From: Bacteroidales bacterium
GTDB taxonomy: Bacteria; Bacteroidota; Bacteroidia; Bacteroidales; JAADJA01
Direction: 5' to 3'
Assembly (NCBI GenBank): GCA_030635465.1
Contig: DAOVYU010000012.1
Coordinates: 1-10,846 of the forward strand
Length of the DNA stretch: 10,846 nucleotides
Shown: positions 1 to 7,500 of the stretch, piece by piece
How the letters are laid out: every line of letters starts with the position of its first letter
Numbering within the stretch: position 1 is the first letter of the stretch
Made by a program: the position numbers and the translations under genes
The notes under the pieces: model-generated
What the model saw: the letters and a program-made list of their open reading frames with translations, nothing else
Database searches by the model: none
What the model was told of the DNA's origin: nothing

Positions 1-1336
1 ATGTTCCGGCAATAAGAAATATGGAAATAACAAATTGAGTTATTACCATTACATTCCTGAACCCGGCCTTTTTAGTGTTGTTAAAAATAAACCCTTTCAA
101 TACTGAAATAGGTTTAAATTTTGACATATAAATTGCTGGATAGCTACCTGCCAGGAATCCAACAAATAAAACGATACCAATAAGGAAAATTAGATATTTC
201 CAATTTAGGAATAGGTTCATTGTGAAGTTATTCCCGGTCAAATTATTCAGGAGTGGCAACATTAAGTCGAAAAGAACTACCGCCAAAACTAAACTTATGA
301 CCACAATAATTAAAGATTCAAGTATAAACTGTTTGAATAACATACCTTTATTGGCACCAAAAACTTTTCTTAAACCTACTTCGGTCGATCGTTTTGCAGA
401 TCGAGCTGTAGATAAATTGATGAAATTAATACAAGCAATTATTAAAATAAGAATAGCAACTGCTGCAAAAATATAAACTCTTGATGCATCGCCGTTGACT
501 CTCATTTCATGCAGGATATTGGAATGTAAATAAATACTGGTGATTGGCTGTAAATAAACATCATAAGTGCCTCCAATCTGAGCTAATCTTTCGGCCATAT
601 TCTTATCAACAACCTCAGCAATTTTTGTTTCAACTTCTGAGATATCAGATCCGGGATACAGTTTGATATAGTTTAATGTAGAATAGTTAAAAAGTGAACT
701 TAAAAAGTTCTTCCACCGTTCGTTTTGATATAATGTGGAAAAAGAAACAAGGATGTCAAAATCGAGATGGGTTTTTTCAACTATATCGTTTACTATTCCA
801 GTTACTGTATAGCTTTTGTCATTGTTCCAGGTAATTTGTTTTCCAACAGGATCATCATTGCCAAAAAATTTATTAGCCATTTTTTCTGTAAGCACAATAC
901 AATTAGGATGAACCAATGCTGTTAATGGATCACCCTGAATCAGGTCAAATGAAAAAATTTCAAAAAACGAAGAATCAGCATATAATATTTTTTCTTCGTA
1001 AAAGGATTTTTCCCCTGCTGACAGTAAGGTCATTCTCCCTTCACGGATTCTTGTATAGCCAATAACTTCAGGAAGTTCTTTGTGTAATAAATATGCAAAC
1101 GGGCCCCCGGTAACAGCTGCCTCAAATTCATTTCCCGACATACTGGCTTTCACCGCCAGTCGGTGAATATTTTCGGCATCCTTAAAATGATCATCAAAGC
1201 TTAGCTCTGTATGAACATGAAGGAATATTAGAAAACTACAAGCCAGGCCAATTGCAAGGCCGATGATATTAATGATTGAAAAAGACTTGTTTTTAACAAG
1301 ATGTCTAAAAGCAAGTTGAAAGTAACTCTTTATCAT
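1..1336 (-). CDS. MacB/FtsX-type ABC transporter permease, C-terminal part cut by window edge
   Basis: Reading the minus strand from the ATG at 1334-1336 gives 445 uninterrupted codons that run off the left edge. A helix near residues 20-41 is followed by a periplasmic MacB_PCD-like domain (about 45-270). A second helix (about 286-308) leads into the hallmark FtsX stretch, with ARSAKRSTEVGLRKVFGANK at 311-330, then helices at about 340-362 and 380-402. A fresh hydrophobic segment starts at about 428, probably the first helix of the second FtsX module. Bacteroidota members of this family are about 780-810 residues with two modules, so roughly the first 55 percent is here. It should be the membrane part of the exporter whose ATPase and adaptor lie upstream in the same direction. 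It starts 82 bp after the preceding small gene. The family assignment is firm; the cargo is unknown. Confidence 0.9.
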   Translation of the reverse strand, partial: MIKSYFQLAFRHLVKNKSFSIINIIGLAIGLACSFLIFLHVHTELSFDDHFKDAENIHRLAVKASMSGNEFEAAVTGGPFAYLLHKELPEVIGYTRIREGRMTLLSAGEKSFYEEKILYADSSFFEIFSFDLIQGDPLTALVHPNCIVLTEKMANKFFGNDDPVGKQITWNNDKSYTVTGIVNDIVEKTHLDFDILVSFSTLYQNERWKNFLSSLFNYSTLNYIKLYPGSDISEVETKIAEVVDKNMAERLAQIGGTYDVYLQPITSIYLHSNILHEMRVNGDASRVYIFAAVAILILIIACINFINLSTARSAKRSTEVGLRKVFGANKGMLFKQFILESLIIVVISLVLAVVLFDLMLPLLNNLTGNNFTMNLFLNWKYLIFLIGIVLFVGFLAGSYPAIYMSKFKPISVLKGFIFNNTKKAGFRNVMVITQFVISIFLIAGT

Positions 1337-1357
1337 AGTTTAAATTGGTTAGGTTTG

Positions 1358-1380
1358 TCTATAATAATAATTATTATAGA
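1358..1380. repeat. Perfect 10-bp AT-rich inverted repeat before the permease start
   Basis: TCTATAATAA (1358-1367) and TTATTATAGA (1371-1380) are exact reverse complements separated by 3 nt. The element begins about 22 nt upstream of the permease ATG, in the 82-bp gap after the 89-aa gene. It could be an mRNA hairpin tuning permease translation or 3'-end stability, or a protein-binding site. There is no GC-rich stem or T-run, so a standard intrinsic terminator is unlikely. Because the element is nearly all A/T, chance is a real alternative. Confidence 0.4.
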
Positions 1381-1418
1381 TGGTAAACTGTAAATATGGT
1401 TACTAGTAAAGTTATAAG

Positions 1419-1688
1419 CTATATTAAAACATCTTCTCTTCGTCTGAACATCAGTGGAATGTTACCGTCATCAGGTGCGCCAATTTCTACCAATTCCCAG
1501 TTTTTCTCCTTTTCTTCAATATAATGTTTTAAAACAGTGACTTTGTCTTTTGGCGGAACTTCGTTTTTTTCCCAGTTCAGCAATTCAACTTTGTAATGAA
1601 TGGTTCGCTTTTTTCCATTTATGCTAACTTCAATTTCAACATTTTGTTCCGGTTCAACCTCAGGTATTAGAATTACAACTTCTCTCAT
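1419..1688 (-). CDS. Conserved-looking 89-aa protein of unknown function
   Basis: This is an 89-residue soluble protein with no signal peptide and no membrane segment. The first half looks like beta strands (VVILIPEVEPEQNVEIEVSI, then a basic GKKRTIHYKVELLNWE stretch). The second half has a helix-like segment around VTVLKHYIEEKEKNWELVEI and ends in a basic FRRRED patch. The central WE and the later NWELVEI resemble small uncharacterised Bacteroidota proteins as I remember them, but I cannot name a Pfam family. The gene is probably real: it lies between exporter genes on the same strand, 53 bp after the NTF2-like gene and 82 bp before the permease, and fills that gap. It may be a cytoplasmic accessory or regulator of the exporter; this is inference from position only. 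Confidence 0.65.
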   Translation of the reverse strand: MREVVILIPEVEPEQNVEIEVSINGKKRTIHYKVELLNWEKNEVPPKDKVTVLKHYIEEKEKNWELVEIGAPDDGNIPLMFRRREDVLI

Positions 1689-1741
1689 AGCAAATTAGTT
1701 TAAATAGTTTTTTTGGTTACCATCGATTCCTTTACGGCCGA

Positions 1742-2200
1742 TTATTTTTTTGCTTCATGCTTGAAGTAAATTTTACTGACAATTTTCCAGCCTTCTTCAA
1801 ATTTATAAAGCGACAGATAATCCGTATAAATCTGATTTCCTCCCTTATATAATTCTATTTTAGCGATAGCAGCGGTGCCGGTAATATCGATAACCGGATA
1901 TTTACAGGTAACGATTTCATCTTCTTTTGGGGGTCCTGGATTTTCTTTCAGTTCATTTTCATGATATTTGATCCAGCTATAGATGGGCCATTTTGTAAGA
2001 TCATCATTTCTTAATCCCAACAAATTAAATCCTGGATGAAATCCTTTTTCAACATCAGAAACTGGCCCTTTATTTTGCAGGCCATCCACATAGGCCGTTT
2101 GTATTACCTTTTTAATGGCTTCTTTTTCCTCATTTTCACCTGCTACCAGGTAAAAGGGCAATAGAGCTACAATTGTGATAATCGTGAATAATTTTTTCAT
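1742..2200 (-). CDS. Secreted NTF2-like, putative lumazine-binding family protein (PF12893-like)
   Basis: This is a 152-residue protein. The N-terminus (MKKLFTIITIVALLPFYLVAG) is a classic Sec signal peptide with cleavage probably near residue 20-21. There is no lipobox Cys, so the product should be periplasmic and soluble. The mature part matches the 'putative lumazine-binding' branch of the NTF2-like superfamily: AYVDGLQNKG early, then EKGFHPGFNLLGLRNDDL, WPIYSWI, the core VIDITGTAAIAKIEL, and the C-terminal IYTDYLSLYKFEEGWKIVSK. Family members are cone-shaped small domains, often without known ligand, and lumazine binding is unproven. The gene starts 12 bp after the ATPase stop, so it is almost certainly co-transcribed with the exporter. 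A role as a periplasmic ligand or cargo-binding helper is inference from context. Confidence 0.85.
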   Translation of the reverse strand: MKKLFTIITIVALLPFYLVAGENEEKEAIKKVIQTAYVDGLQNKGPVSDVEKGFHPGFNLLGLRNDDLTKWPIYSWIKYHENELKENPGPPKEDEIVTCKYPVIDITGTAAIAKIELYKGGNQIYTDYLSLYKFEEGWKIVSKIYFKHEAKK

Positions 2201-2212
2201 TGTTAGTTGACT

Positions 2213-2911
2213 TTAAATTTTAACGGAACTTACTTTTCCTTTAATATTTTCATTGATGATTTGACCATCAAATAGACGTACTACACGTTGTGCATATTCG
2301 GCATCACGTTGTGAGTGGGTAACAATGATAAGTGTAGTTCCATTTTGATTCAACTCTTCCAACATGTTCATCACTTCTTCACCATGGGCAGAGTCAAGAT
2401 TTCCTGTTGGCTCATCCGCAAGGATTAATTTTGGTTTTGCTACAACAGCCCTTGCAACTGCCACACGTTGTTGCTGACCACCTGACAACTGTAGTGGAAA
2501 GTGCTTTTTCCGGTGACTGATCTTCATATATTCCAAAACTTCTTCTACCCTTTGTTTTCTTTCTGAGGATTTCATTCCCAAATAAATTAACGGAAGCTCC
2601 ACATTTTCAAAAACGTTAAGTTCGTCAATCAAGTTAAAGTTTTGAAATACAAATCCGATATTCTCTTTCCGGAGTTTTGCACGCTGTCTTTCAGAATGGC
2701 CTGCTACATCCTGGTCAAGAAAAAAGTAACCACCTCCTGTGGGATTATCAAGCAGCCCAAGAATGTTCAGGAGAGTTGATTTTCCACAACCTGAAGGACC
2801 CATTACTGCAACAAATTCTCCTTGTTTAATTTCAAATGAAACTTCATTTAAAGCAGTAGTTTCTACTTCATCGGTTCTAAAAACCTTTGTTAAATTTTCT
2901 GTTCTAATCAT
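2213..2911 (-). CDS. ABC transporter ATP-binding protein, MacB/LolD type
   Basis: This 232-residue stand-alone ATPase has every expected motif: Walker A GPSGCGKST (38-46), Q-loop Gln90, signature LSGGQQQR (142-149), Walker B LILADE with catalytic Glu167, D-loop NLDSA (171-175) and H-loop His199. The length, the LLNILGLLDNPTGG segment and FVFQNFNLIDELNVFENVELPL are typical of the MacB/LolD/FtsE group, which powers FtsX-type permeases by mechanotransmission rather than by translocating substrate through the membrane. It sits 47 bp after the adaptor gene and 12 bp before the NTF2-like gene. It should pair as a dimer with the permease at 1-1336. The ATPase call is certain; macrolide, lipoprotein, peptide or other cargo cannot be distinguished. 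Confidence 0.96.
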   Translation of the reverse strand: MIRTENLTKVFRTDEVETTALNEVSFEIKQGEFVAVMGPSGCGKSTLLNILGLLDNPTGGGYFFLDQDVAGHSERQRAKLRKENIGFVFQNFNLIDELNVFENVELPLIYLGMKSSERKQRVEEVLEYMKISHRKKHFPLQLSGGQQQRVAVARAVVAKPKLILADEPTGNLDSAHGEEVMNMLEELNQNGTTLIIVTHSQRDAEYAQRVVRLFDGQIINENIKGKVSSVKI

Positions 2912-2958
2912 AGTTGTTATATTTTGTTTATTACTAAATTATTTCTTTTTGCTCTTTG

Positions 2959-4215
2959 CTACTTAAAAACAAGCTTTTCTTTACTGCCAAATGAATCATA
3001 TGATGAAATAATCACCTGTTCCCCAGGCTCAAGACCTTCCATTACTTCATAGTAGTTGGTGTTTTGTCTTCCTATTCTTATCTTGCGTTTTGTGGCAAAT
3101 GTACCTGATGGATCAACAAAATAGATCCAGTTTCCTCCGGTTTCCTGGAAAAATCCGCCCCGCTTTACAATAATAGCATCTGTCGAACTACTGAAGCTTA
3201 AGCGTAGCTGTACCGTTTGTCCTCTTTTAATTTGATCAGGTTGTTCACCTTCGAAATAAAGGTCTACCTGGAATGATCCATTTGTTACATTTGTATAGAT
3301 TTTACCAATTGCGAGATAATATGTTTTTCCTGCAAAATCAAATTCGGCAAATTGCCCGATGTATACTCGCGAAATGTAACGCTCATCAATATTCGCTTTT
3401 AATTTAAACCCATCTAGCATGTCAATCTGACCTAAATGTTCGCCGGCAGACTTTGTTTCACCTATTTCAACACTGAAAGAAGATAGTTGGCCATCAGTTG
3501 GAGACTTAATATAAAGGTTCTCCAAATTTTCCCTTAACATAACCAGGTTCAGCTCCATGCGCTCCATTGTTTTACCAATTTGAATACTCCTGGCAGCAGC
3601 AGAAATGGAATCCAGCTTTTTAAGTTCTACAGAAATGTGTAATTGTTTTACAGTAAAATCATAATCTCTTTTGGCGTCTTCAAATTCTTTATCCGAAATA
3701 ACTTCTTCATTATAAAGTTGCTGATTTCTTTCAAAGTCACGCTTTGTTTGGTCGATCTGGTATTGCAAATTAACAATTTCACTTTGACGCTGGAACTTAT
3801 TTTGCTCAAGCCCGATTTTTGTATTTTGCAAGTTGTTAATCGCTTCAAAAATTCGTGTTTCCTGTTCCATTAAACTAAGTTCCATATTGGCGTTGGCTAG
3901 CTTCATGATGGTATCTCCTTTGTCGAGGAGTGCACCATCTTCTACATATACTCTTTCGACAAAACCACCCTGAACAGCATCAATGTATATAGTATTTCTC
4001 GGAAAAACAACACCATCAACCGGTATAAACTCCTGAAACTTATCGGCCAGTACAGATGCTATTGTAATCTGAGATTTATCAACATATAACTTGCTGCGCT
4101 TATCCCTGAAAAACAGAAGGTATAAAATGAACAGTACAAAAATGCTGATACCAGCAATATTCAATATTTTTTTTGTTGTCCATTTTTTCTTTTTTATGAC
4201 TTTATCCATTCCCAT
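2959..4215 (-). CDS. Periplasmic adaptor (membrane-fusion protein, HlyD/MacA-like) of the ABC exporter
   Basis: The protein has 418 residues. A basic N-terminus (DKVIKKKKWTTKK) precedes one inner-membrane helix (about 17-36). The periplasmic part follows the adaptor layout: first lipoyl half (about 79-110, with GGFVERVYVEDGALLDKGD), a Gln/Glu-rich alpha-helical hairpin (about 111-235), second lipoyl half (about 234-264, LYIKSPTDGQLSSFSVEIGE), beta-barrel (about 270-345) and membrane-proximal domain to the end (GLEPGEQVIISS). It should link the permease to an outer-membrane factor, which is not in the window. It is the first gene of the operon. The annotated ATG has a GAGG only 2 nt upstream, while the in-frame ATG at 4207-4209 has that GAGG at an 8-nt spacing. 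The true start may therefore be Met3; the difference is two residues. Confidence 0.92.
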   Translation of the reverse strand: MGMDKVIKKKKWTTKKILNIAGISIFVLFILYLLFFRDKRSKLYVDKSQITIASVLADKFQEFIPVDGVVFPRNTIYIDAVQGGFVERVYVEDGALLDKGDTIMKLANANMELSLMEQETRIFEAINNLQNTKIGLEQNKFQRQSEIVNLQYQIDQTKRDFERNQQLYNEEVISDKEFEDAKRDYDFTVKQLHISVELKKLDSISAAARSIQIGKTMERMELNLVMLRENLENLYIKSPTDGQLSSFSVEIGETKSAGEHLGQIDMLDGFKLKANIDERYISRVYIGQFAEFDFAGKTYYLAIGKIYTNVTNGSFQVDLYFEGEQPDQIKRGQTVQLRLSFSSSTDAIIVKRGGFFQETGGNWIYFVDPSGTFATKRKIRIGRQNTNYYEVMEGLEPGEQVIISSYDSFGSKEKLVFK

Positions 4216-4284
4216 AACCTCGTAATTTTTCTCTTATATTTTGATATTGTTTAAATCTGATAATTGATAACCTGTAGTAAATAG

Positions 4285-4300
4285 GCAGTGCTAGCATTGC
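4285..4300. promoter_or_regulatory. 16-bp imperfect dyad, possible operator of the exporter operon
   Basis: GCAGTGCTAGCATTGC pairs with its own reverse complement at 7 of 8 positions per arm, around a perfect TGCTAGCA core (4289-4296). It lies about 70-85 bp upstream of the adaptor gene. Read leftward, it falls just downstream of the weak -7-like element at 4303-4310, about where a transcript would start. This placement suits a repressor or other dimeric regulator, but no regulator gene is in the window. Function is inferred. Confidence 0.35.
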
Positions 4301-4302
4301 TC

Positions 4303-4335
4303 CAATACTATGCCATTAATCTTAAAGCGTTGAAA
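4303..4335 (-). promoter_or_regulatory. Weak Bacteroidota-type promoter candidate for the exporter operon
   Basis: On the minus strand, TAGTATTG (4310-4303) matches TAnnTTTG at 5 of 6 conserved positions, and TTTC (4335-4332) matches the TTTG -33 box at 3 of 4 with a 21-nt spacer. This would give a 5' leader of about 80 nt before the adaptor gene. In sequence this AT-rich such matches arise easily, so this is tentative. Confidence 0.25.
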
Positions 4336-4386
4336 AATAAAATATTATAAGTAGCATCTTCTTTAACATTTATTAACATTGTTCGG

Positions 4387-4400
4387 TGGTGGGCAATATT
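4387..4400 (+). repeat. 14-bp GC-rich motif, copy A of an inverted pair
   Basis: TGGTGGGCAATATT here and its reverse-strand partner at 4540-4553 agree at 13 of 14 positions, including a 10-bp exact core TGGTGGGCAA. The GC-rich core stands out in an AT-rich spacer. It lies roughly midway between the two divergent genes. It may be a distal operator half-site for a looping or cooperative regulator. Confidence 0.45.
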
Positions 4401-4515
4401 TGTACATATGCGAACAATTGAATAAAGACAGGAAAAAGTAACAGGGTTTACTATAATTCAAGGCTTTATCTATCTATTTGAATTCTTTCTGAATTAGTTA
4501 TCGCGTTCAATAATT

Positions 4516-4546
4516 ATTGTTAATTAAATAACAATAAGTAATTTTG
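4516..4546 (+). promoter_or_regulatory. Bacteroidota-type promoter for the oxidoreductase gene
   Basis: TAATTTTG (4539-4546) is a full match to the Bacteroidota -7 consensus TAnnTTTG, and ATTG (4516-4519) matches the TTTG -33 box at 3 of 4 with an ideal 19-nt spacer. Transcription would start around 4552, giving a leader of about 20 nt before the ATG at 4572. No Shine-Dalgarno is seen, as is usual in this phylum. The -7 box is overlapped by copy B of the inverted motif. Confidence 0.6.
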
Positions 4547-4553
4547 CCCACCA
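4540..4553 (-). repeat. 14-bp GC-rich motif, copy B, overlapping the -7 box
   Basis: Read on the minus strand this is TGGTGGGCAAAATT, matching copy A (4387-4400) at 13 of 14 positions in inverted orientation. It covers most of the -7 element (4539-4546) and the expected transcription start of the gene at 4572. A protein bound here would be expected to block RNA polymerase, so repression is the simplest reading. No binding protein is identified. Confidence 0.45.
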
Positions 4554-4571
4554 TTTTATACTTACTGCTAT

Positions 4572-7500
4572 ATGTACAAGATAGAATCACATCCGATACT
4601 AGATATACCAAAGCTTGAAGAAATTGAATTTAAATTCAATAAAGACATCATAAGGGCACAAAAGGGATATACCATTGCTGCCGCACTTCACCAGGCTGGA
4701 TTTCCGGTTCACAGCCATAGTCTAAAAAATCGCAATCGTAGCCTGGAATGTGGAATAGGTAAATGTGGAGCCTGCGAAATGTTAGTAGACGGGGAAGTAA
4801 AGAGGATTTGTATCCAAAAAGTGGATGATATTAAAGAAGTACATGAGATACCTCACGATCATTCTCCAGAACCAGTAAAACTGAACAAGGACAAAGCTGT
4901 TGATGTATATAAAACGAATGTTGCTATTATTGGTGCAGGACCTGCAGGATTAGCTGTTCGGGAAGAATTAAATAGCAAGGAAATTGATAATATAGTCATT
5001 GACAATAATGACAAAATTGGAGGACAGTTTACAATGCAAACCCATCAATTTTTCTTTTTTGAAAAAGAAAAAAAGTTTGGGGGCATGCGAGGGTTTGATA
5101 TTGCCAAAACATTAGCTGGAGAGGATCATACTGGAATTTTTCTGAATTCAACAGTTTGGGATATCCTGGAAGGAAACAGGCTGGCTGTTAAAAATATTTC
5201 AACCAATGAGATTTACTTTGTTGATACCGAATATATTGTCATTGCAACCGGCGCAGTACCATTTATGCCCACATTTGAAAATGACGATCTTCCTGGTGTG
5301 TTCACTGCGGCGGTAGTTCAAAAAATGATGAACGATGAGCTAACCTTATTAGGTAAAAATGTACTGACAGTCGGTGCAGGGAATATTGGATATCTTACCT
5401 CATATCAATTGATGCAGGCCGGGGCCAATGTAAAGGCGATCATTGAAGCACAGTCGAATGAAGGAGGCTTTCCGGTTCAAGCAAATCGGGTGAGGAGGCT
5501 GGGTATTCCAGTTATTCTTTCGCATATACTTCTGAAGGCAATTCCAAATAAAGATAATACAGGGATTAAAGGTGCAGTGGTTGCTGAATGTGAAAATTTT
5601 CAACCCATTCCCGGAACAGAAAAAATAATTGATGGCATTGATGCTATTAACATCTGTACAGGACTGGTTTCCGATGATCAGCTATTGATAAAAGGAAATG
5701 AAATTTTTGGAAGGAAATGTTTTGGTGCTGGAGATTCTATCAGGATTGGTGAAGGGACAAGTGCCGTTTTACGAGGAAAACAGGTTGCTTTTGAGATTAT
5801 TCAAGAGCTTGGAAAATCCAATGATTACGATGATTATCTTGCTGTTTCGAAAGAATATATCGATTCACAGCAACATCCATTTAAAGTGATTGACCAACCA
5901 TATCTTCCGACAAAAGAAAGAATGGAAGGGAAACCCTTTGTACAAATTGACTGCTTGTATGGTTTTGCCTGTAATCCATGTGAATTTGCCTGCCCACATG
6001 GTGCCATTACTAAAACCTCAACCAGCACAGTTCCCCAGATTGATTTTGCCAAGTGCATTGGTTGTATGGATTGTGTTTATCAATGTCCTGGCTTAGCCAT
6101 TTTTGGATATTTTTTAAAAAAGAACTGGCTGTTTCTTCCTATCGAATATGCTGCTTTTGAAGGAGAGGAAGTTTATTTGGTGGATAATAATGGTGAGCAA
6201 TTGGGAGAGGGTGTCATCACAAAAATCCTAAAAAAGAAAAACAAAACCAATATTGCCCGGGTACAATCTATTGACCTTCATGGAGAGGCATTAACAAATG
6301 TTCGGGGGTTTATTGTAAAAGATAATTACCCTGAAAAATTTAATTTTAAAAATGCTGAAGAAATAGAATCTGAAACATATGTATGTCATTGCGACGATGT
6401 TAAGTTGGATGAAATTATGGAAGTAATTGGTGACAGGAAATTCATCTCTGTTGATGAGATAAAGCATACCACACGATTGGGGATGGGAGCCTGTAGGGGT
6501 AAACGTTGCATTCCAAGATTAAAGCAAACCATTCGGTCAAATGGGATTTCAATTGTGGGAGAGGCAACACCTCGTGGCCCGTTATCAAATCAGATCTCTA
6601 TGGGTGATTTATATCCAAAAGACCTCAAGGAAAATATTATCATTAGTACCAATGGGAACAAGGTTAAAAAAGTTCAGGTTAAATCGTTGGTTGCTGGTGG
6701 TGGTATTGGAGGATCTGCTTTGTTCAGGTATTTGGCCGAAGAAGGAATGGAGCCTGTTTTGTTCAATTATGGTAGGGGAGCATCCTGGAGGAATATTGCA
6801 GGTGGCCGACCTAATTTTAGTTTGCCAGAATTATCTGATATTGCCAGTAAAAATCTGGACATTTTTAGAGAACTTCACAAAATAAAAAACATTGATTTTC
6901 TACCGATTGACTATGTGACTTTTGCACATGATGAAAATATGGTAAAGGCCTTAGAAGCTTCCATGGCCTGGTCGGATGCATACATGGTTGACCCGAAAGA
7001 TTTTCAAAAGGAAGTTTCTCCTCATATCAATCCGAAGTTAGATACTTATCTCTCAGCTTTGGTAACTAAAAATTGCTGGCAGGCCACTCCGGGAAGGGTC
7101 ATTGATTTGATCAGAAGGTTAGGAATTGATAATGGGGGTAAAATTCTGGAAGACTGCAAAATGTTGGATGTCAAAAAGATTGGTGATAAATATTATGTAT
7201 TAGTTCAGGATCACGATAAACAATTCATTCAATTTGAAACTGAAGTATTTATCAATGCTTTAGGTCCGGAAGGAGAAAAGTTTGCCAAAAAACTGGGTAT
7301 TGAAACAGGTATATATCCAGTGAAGCATCAAGCATTTATTACAAGGAGGTTACCTATGATGGGTAAAAATGGTATTCCGCTACCAATGATCATTGACAGA
7401 AGAAAATATAAAGGATTTTCTGCAGTGTATGGACAACAGCTAGCTGAAACAGGACAAATTATTGGCTGTGCATCTCCTGCAGTTGAACCACCGGAAACCG

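Larger units (their letters stand above)
4216..4571. other. 356-bp divergent intergenic control region
   Basis: This stretch separates the leftward exporter operon from the rightward oxidoreductase gene. I see no gene in it. It is AT-rich with isolated GC-rich patches. It holds a good rightward promoter (4516-4546), a weak leftward one (4303-4335), a 16-bp dyad (4285-4300) and two inverted copies of a 14-bp motif (4387-4400 and 4540-4553). The remainder, including 4401-4510, shows nothing I can name. The length, well over what two back-to-back promoters need, leaves room for regulator binding. Confidence 0.75.

Noticed and set aside
222..476. 84-aa plus-strand open frame
   Set aside because: It lies wholly antisense to the FtsX permease frame, which carries clear family motifs over the same bases; the plus-strand translation has no recognisable domain.
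2739..2966. 75-aa plus-strand open frame
   Set aside because: Antisense to the start of the ABC ATPase, across its Walker A region; a shadow of the real coding frame.
3643..3873. Plus- and minus-strand frames of 66-76 aa inside the adaptor gene
   Set aside because: Both are alternative frames of the coiled-coil part of the adaptor, whose continuous frame is well supported.
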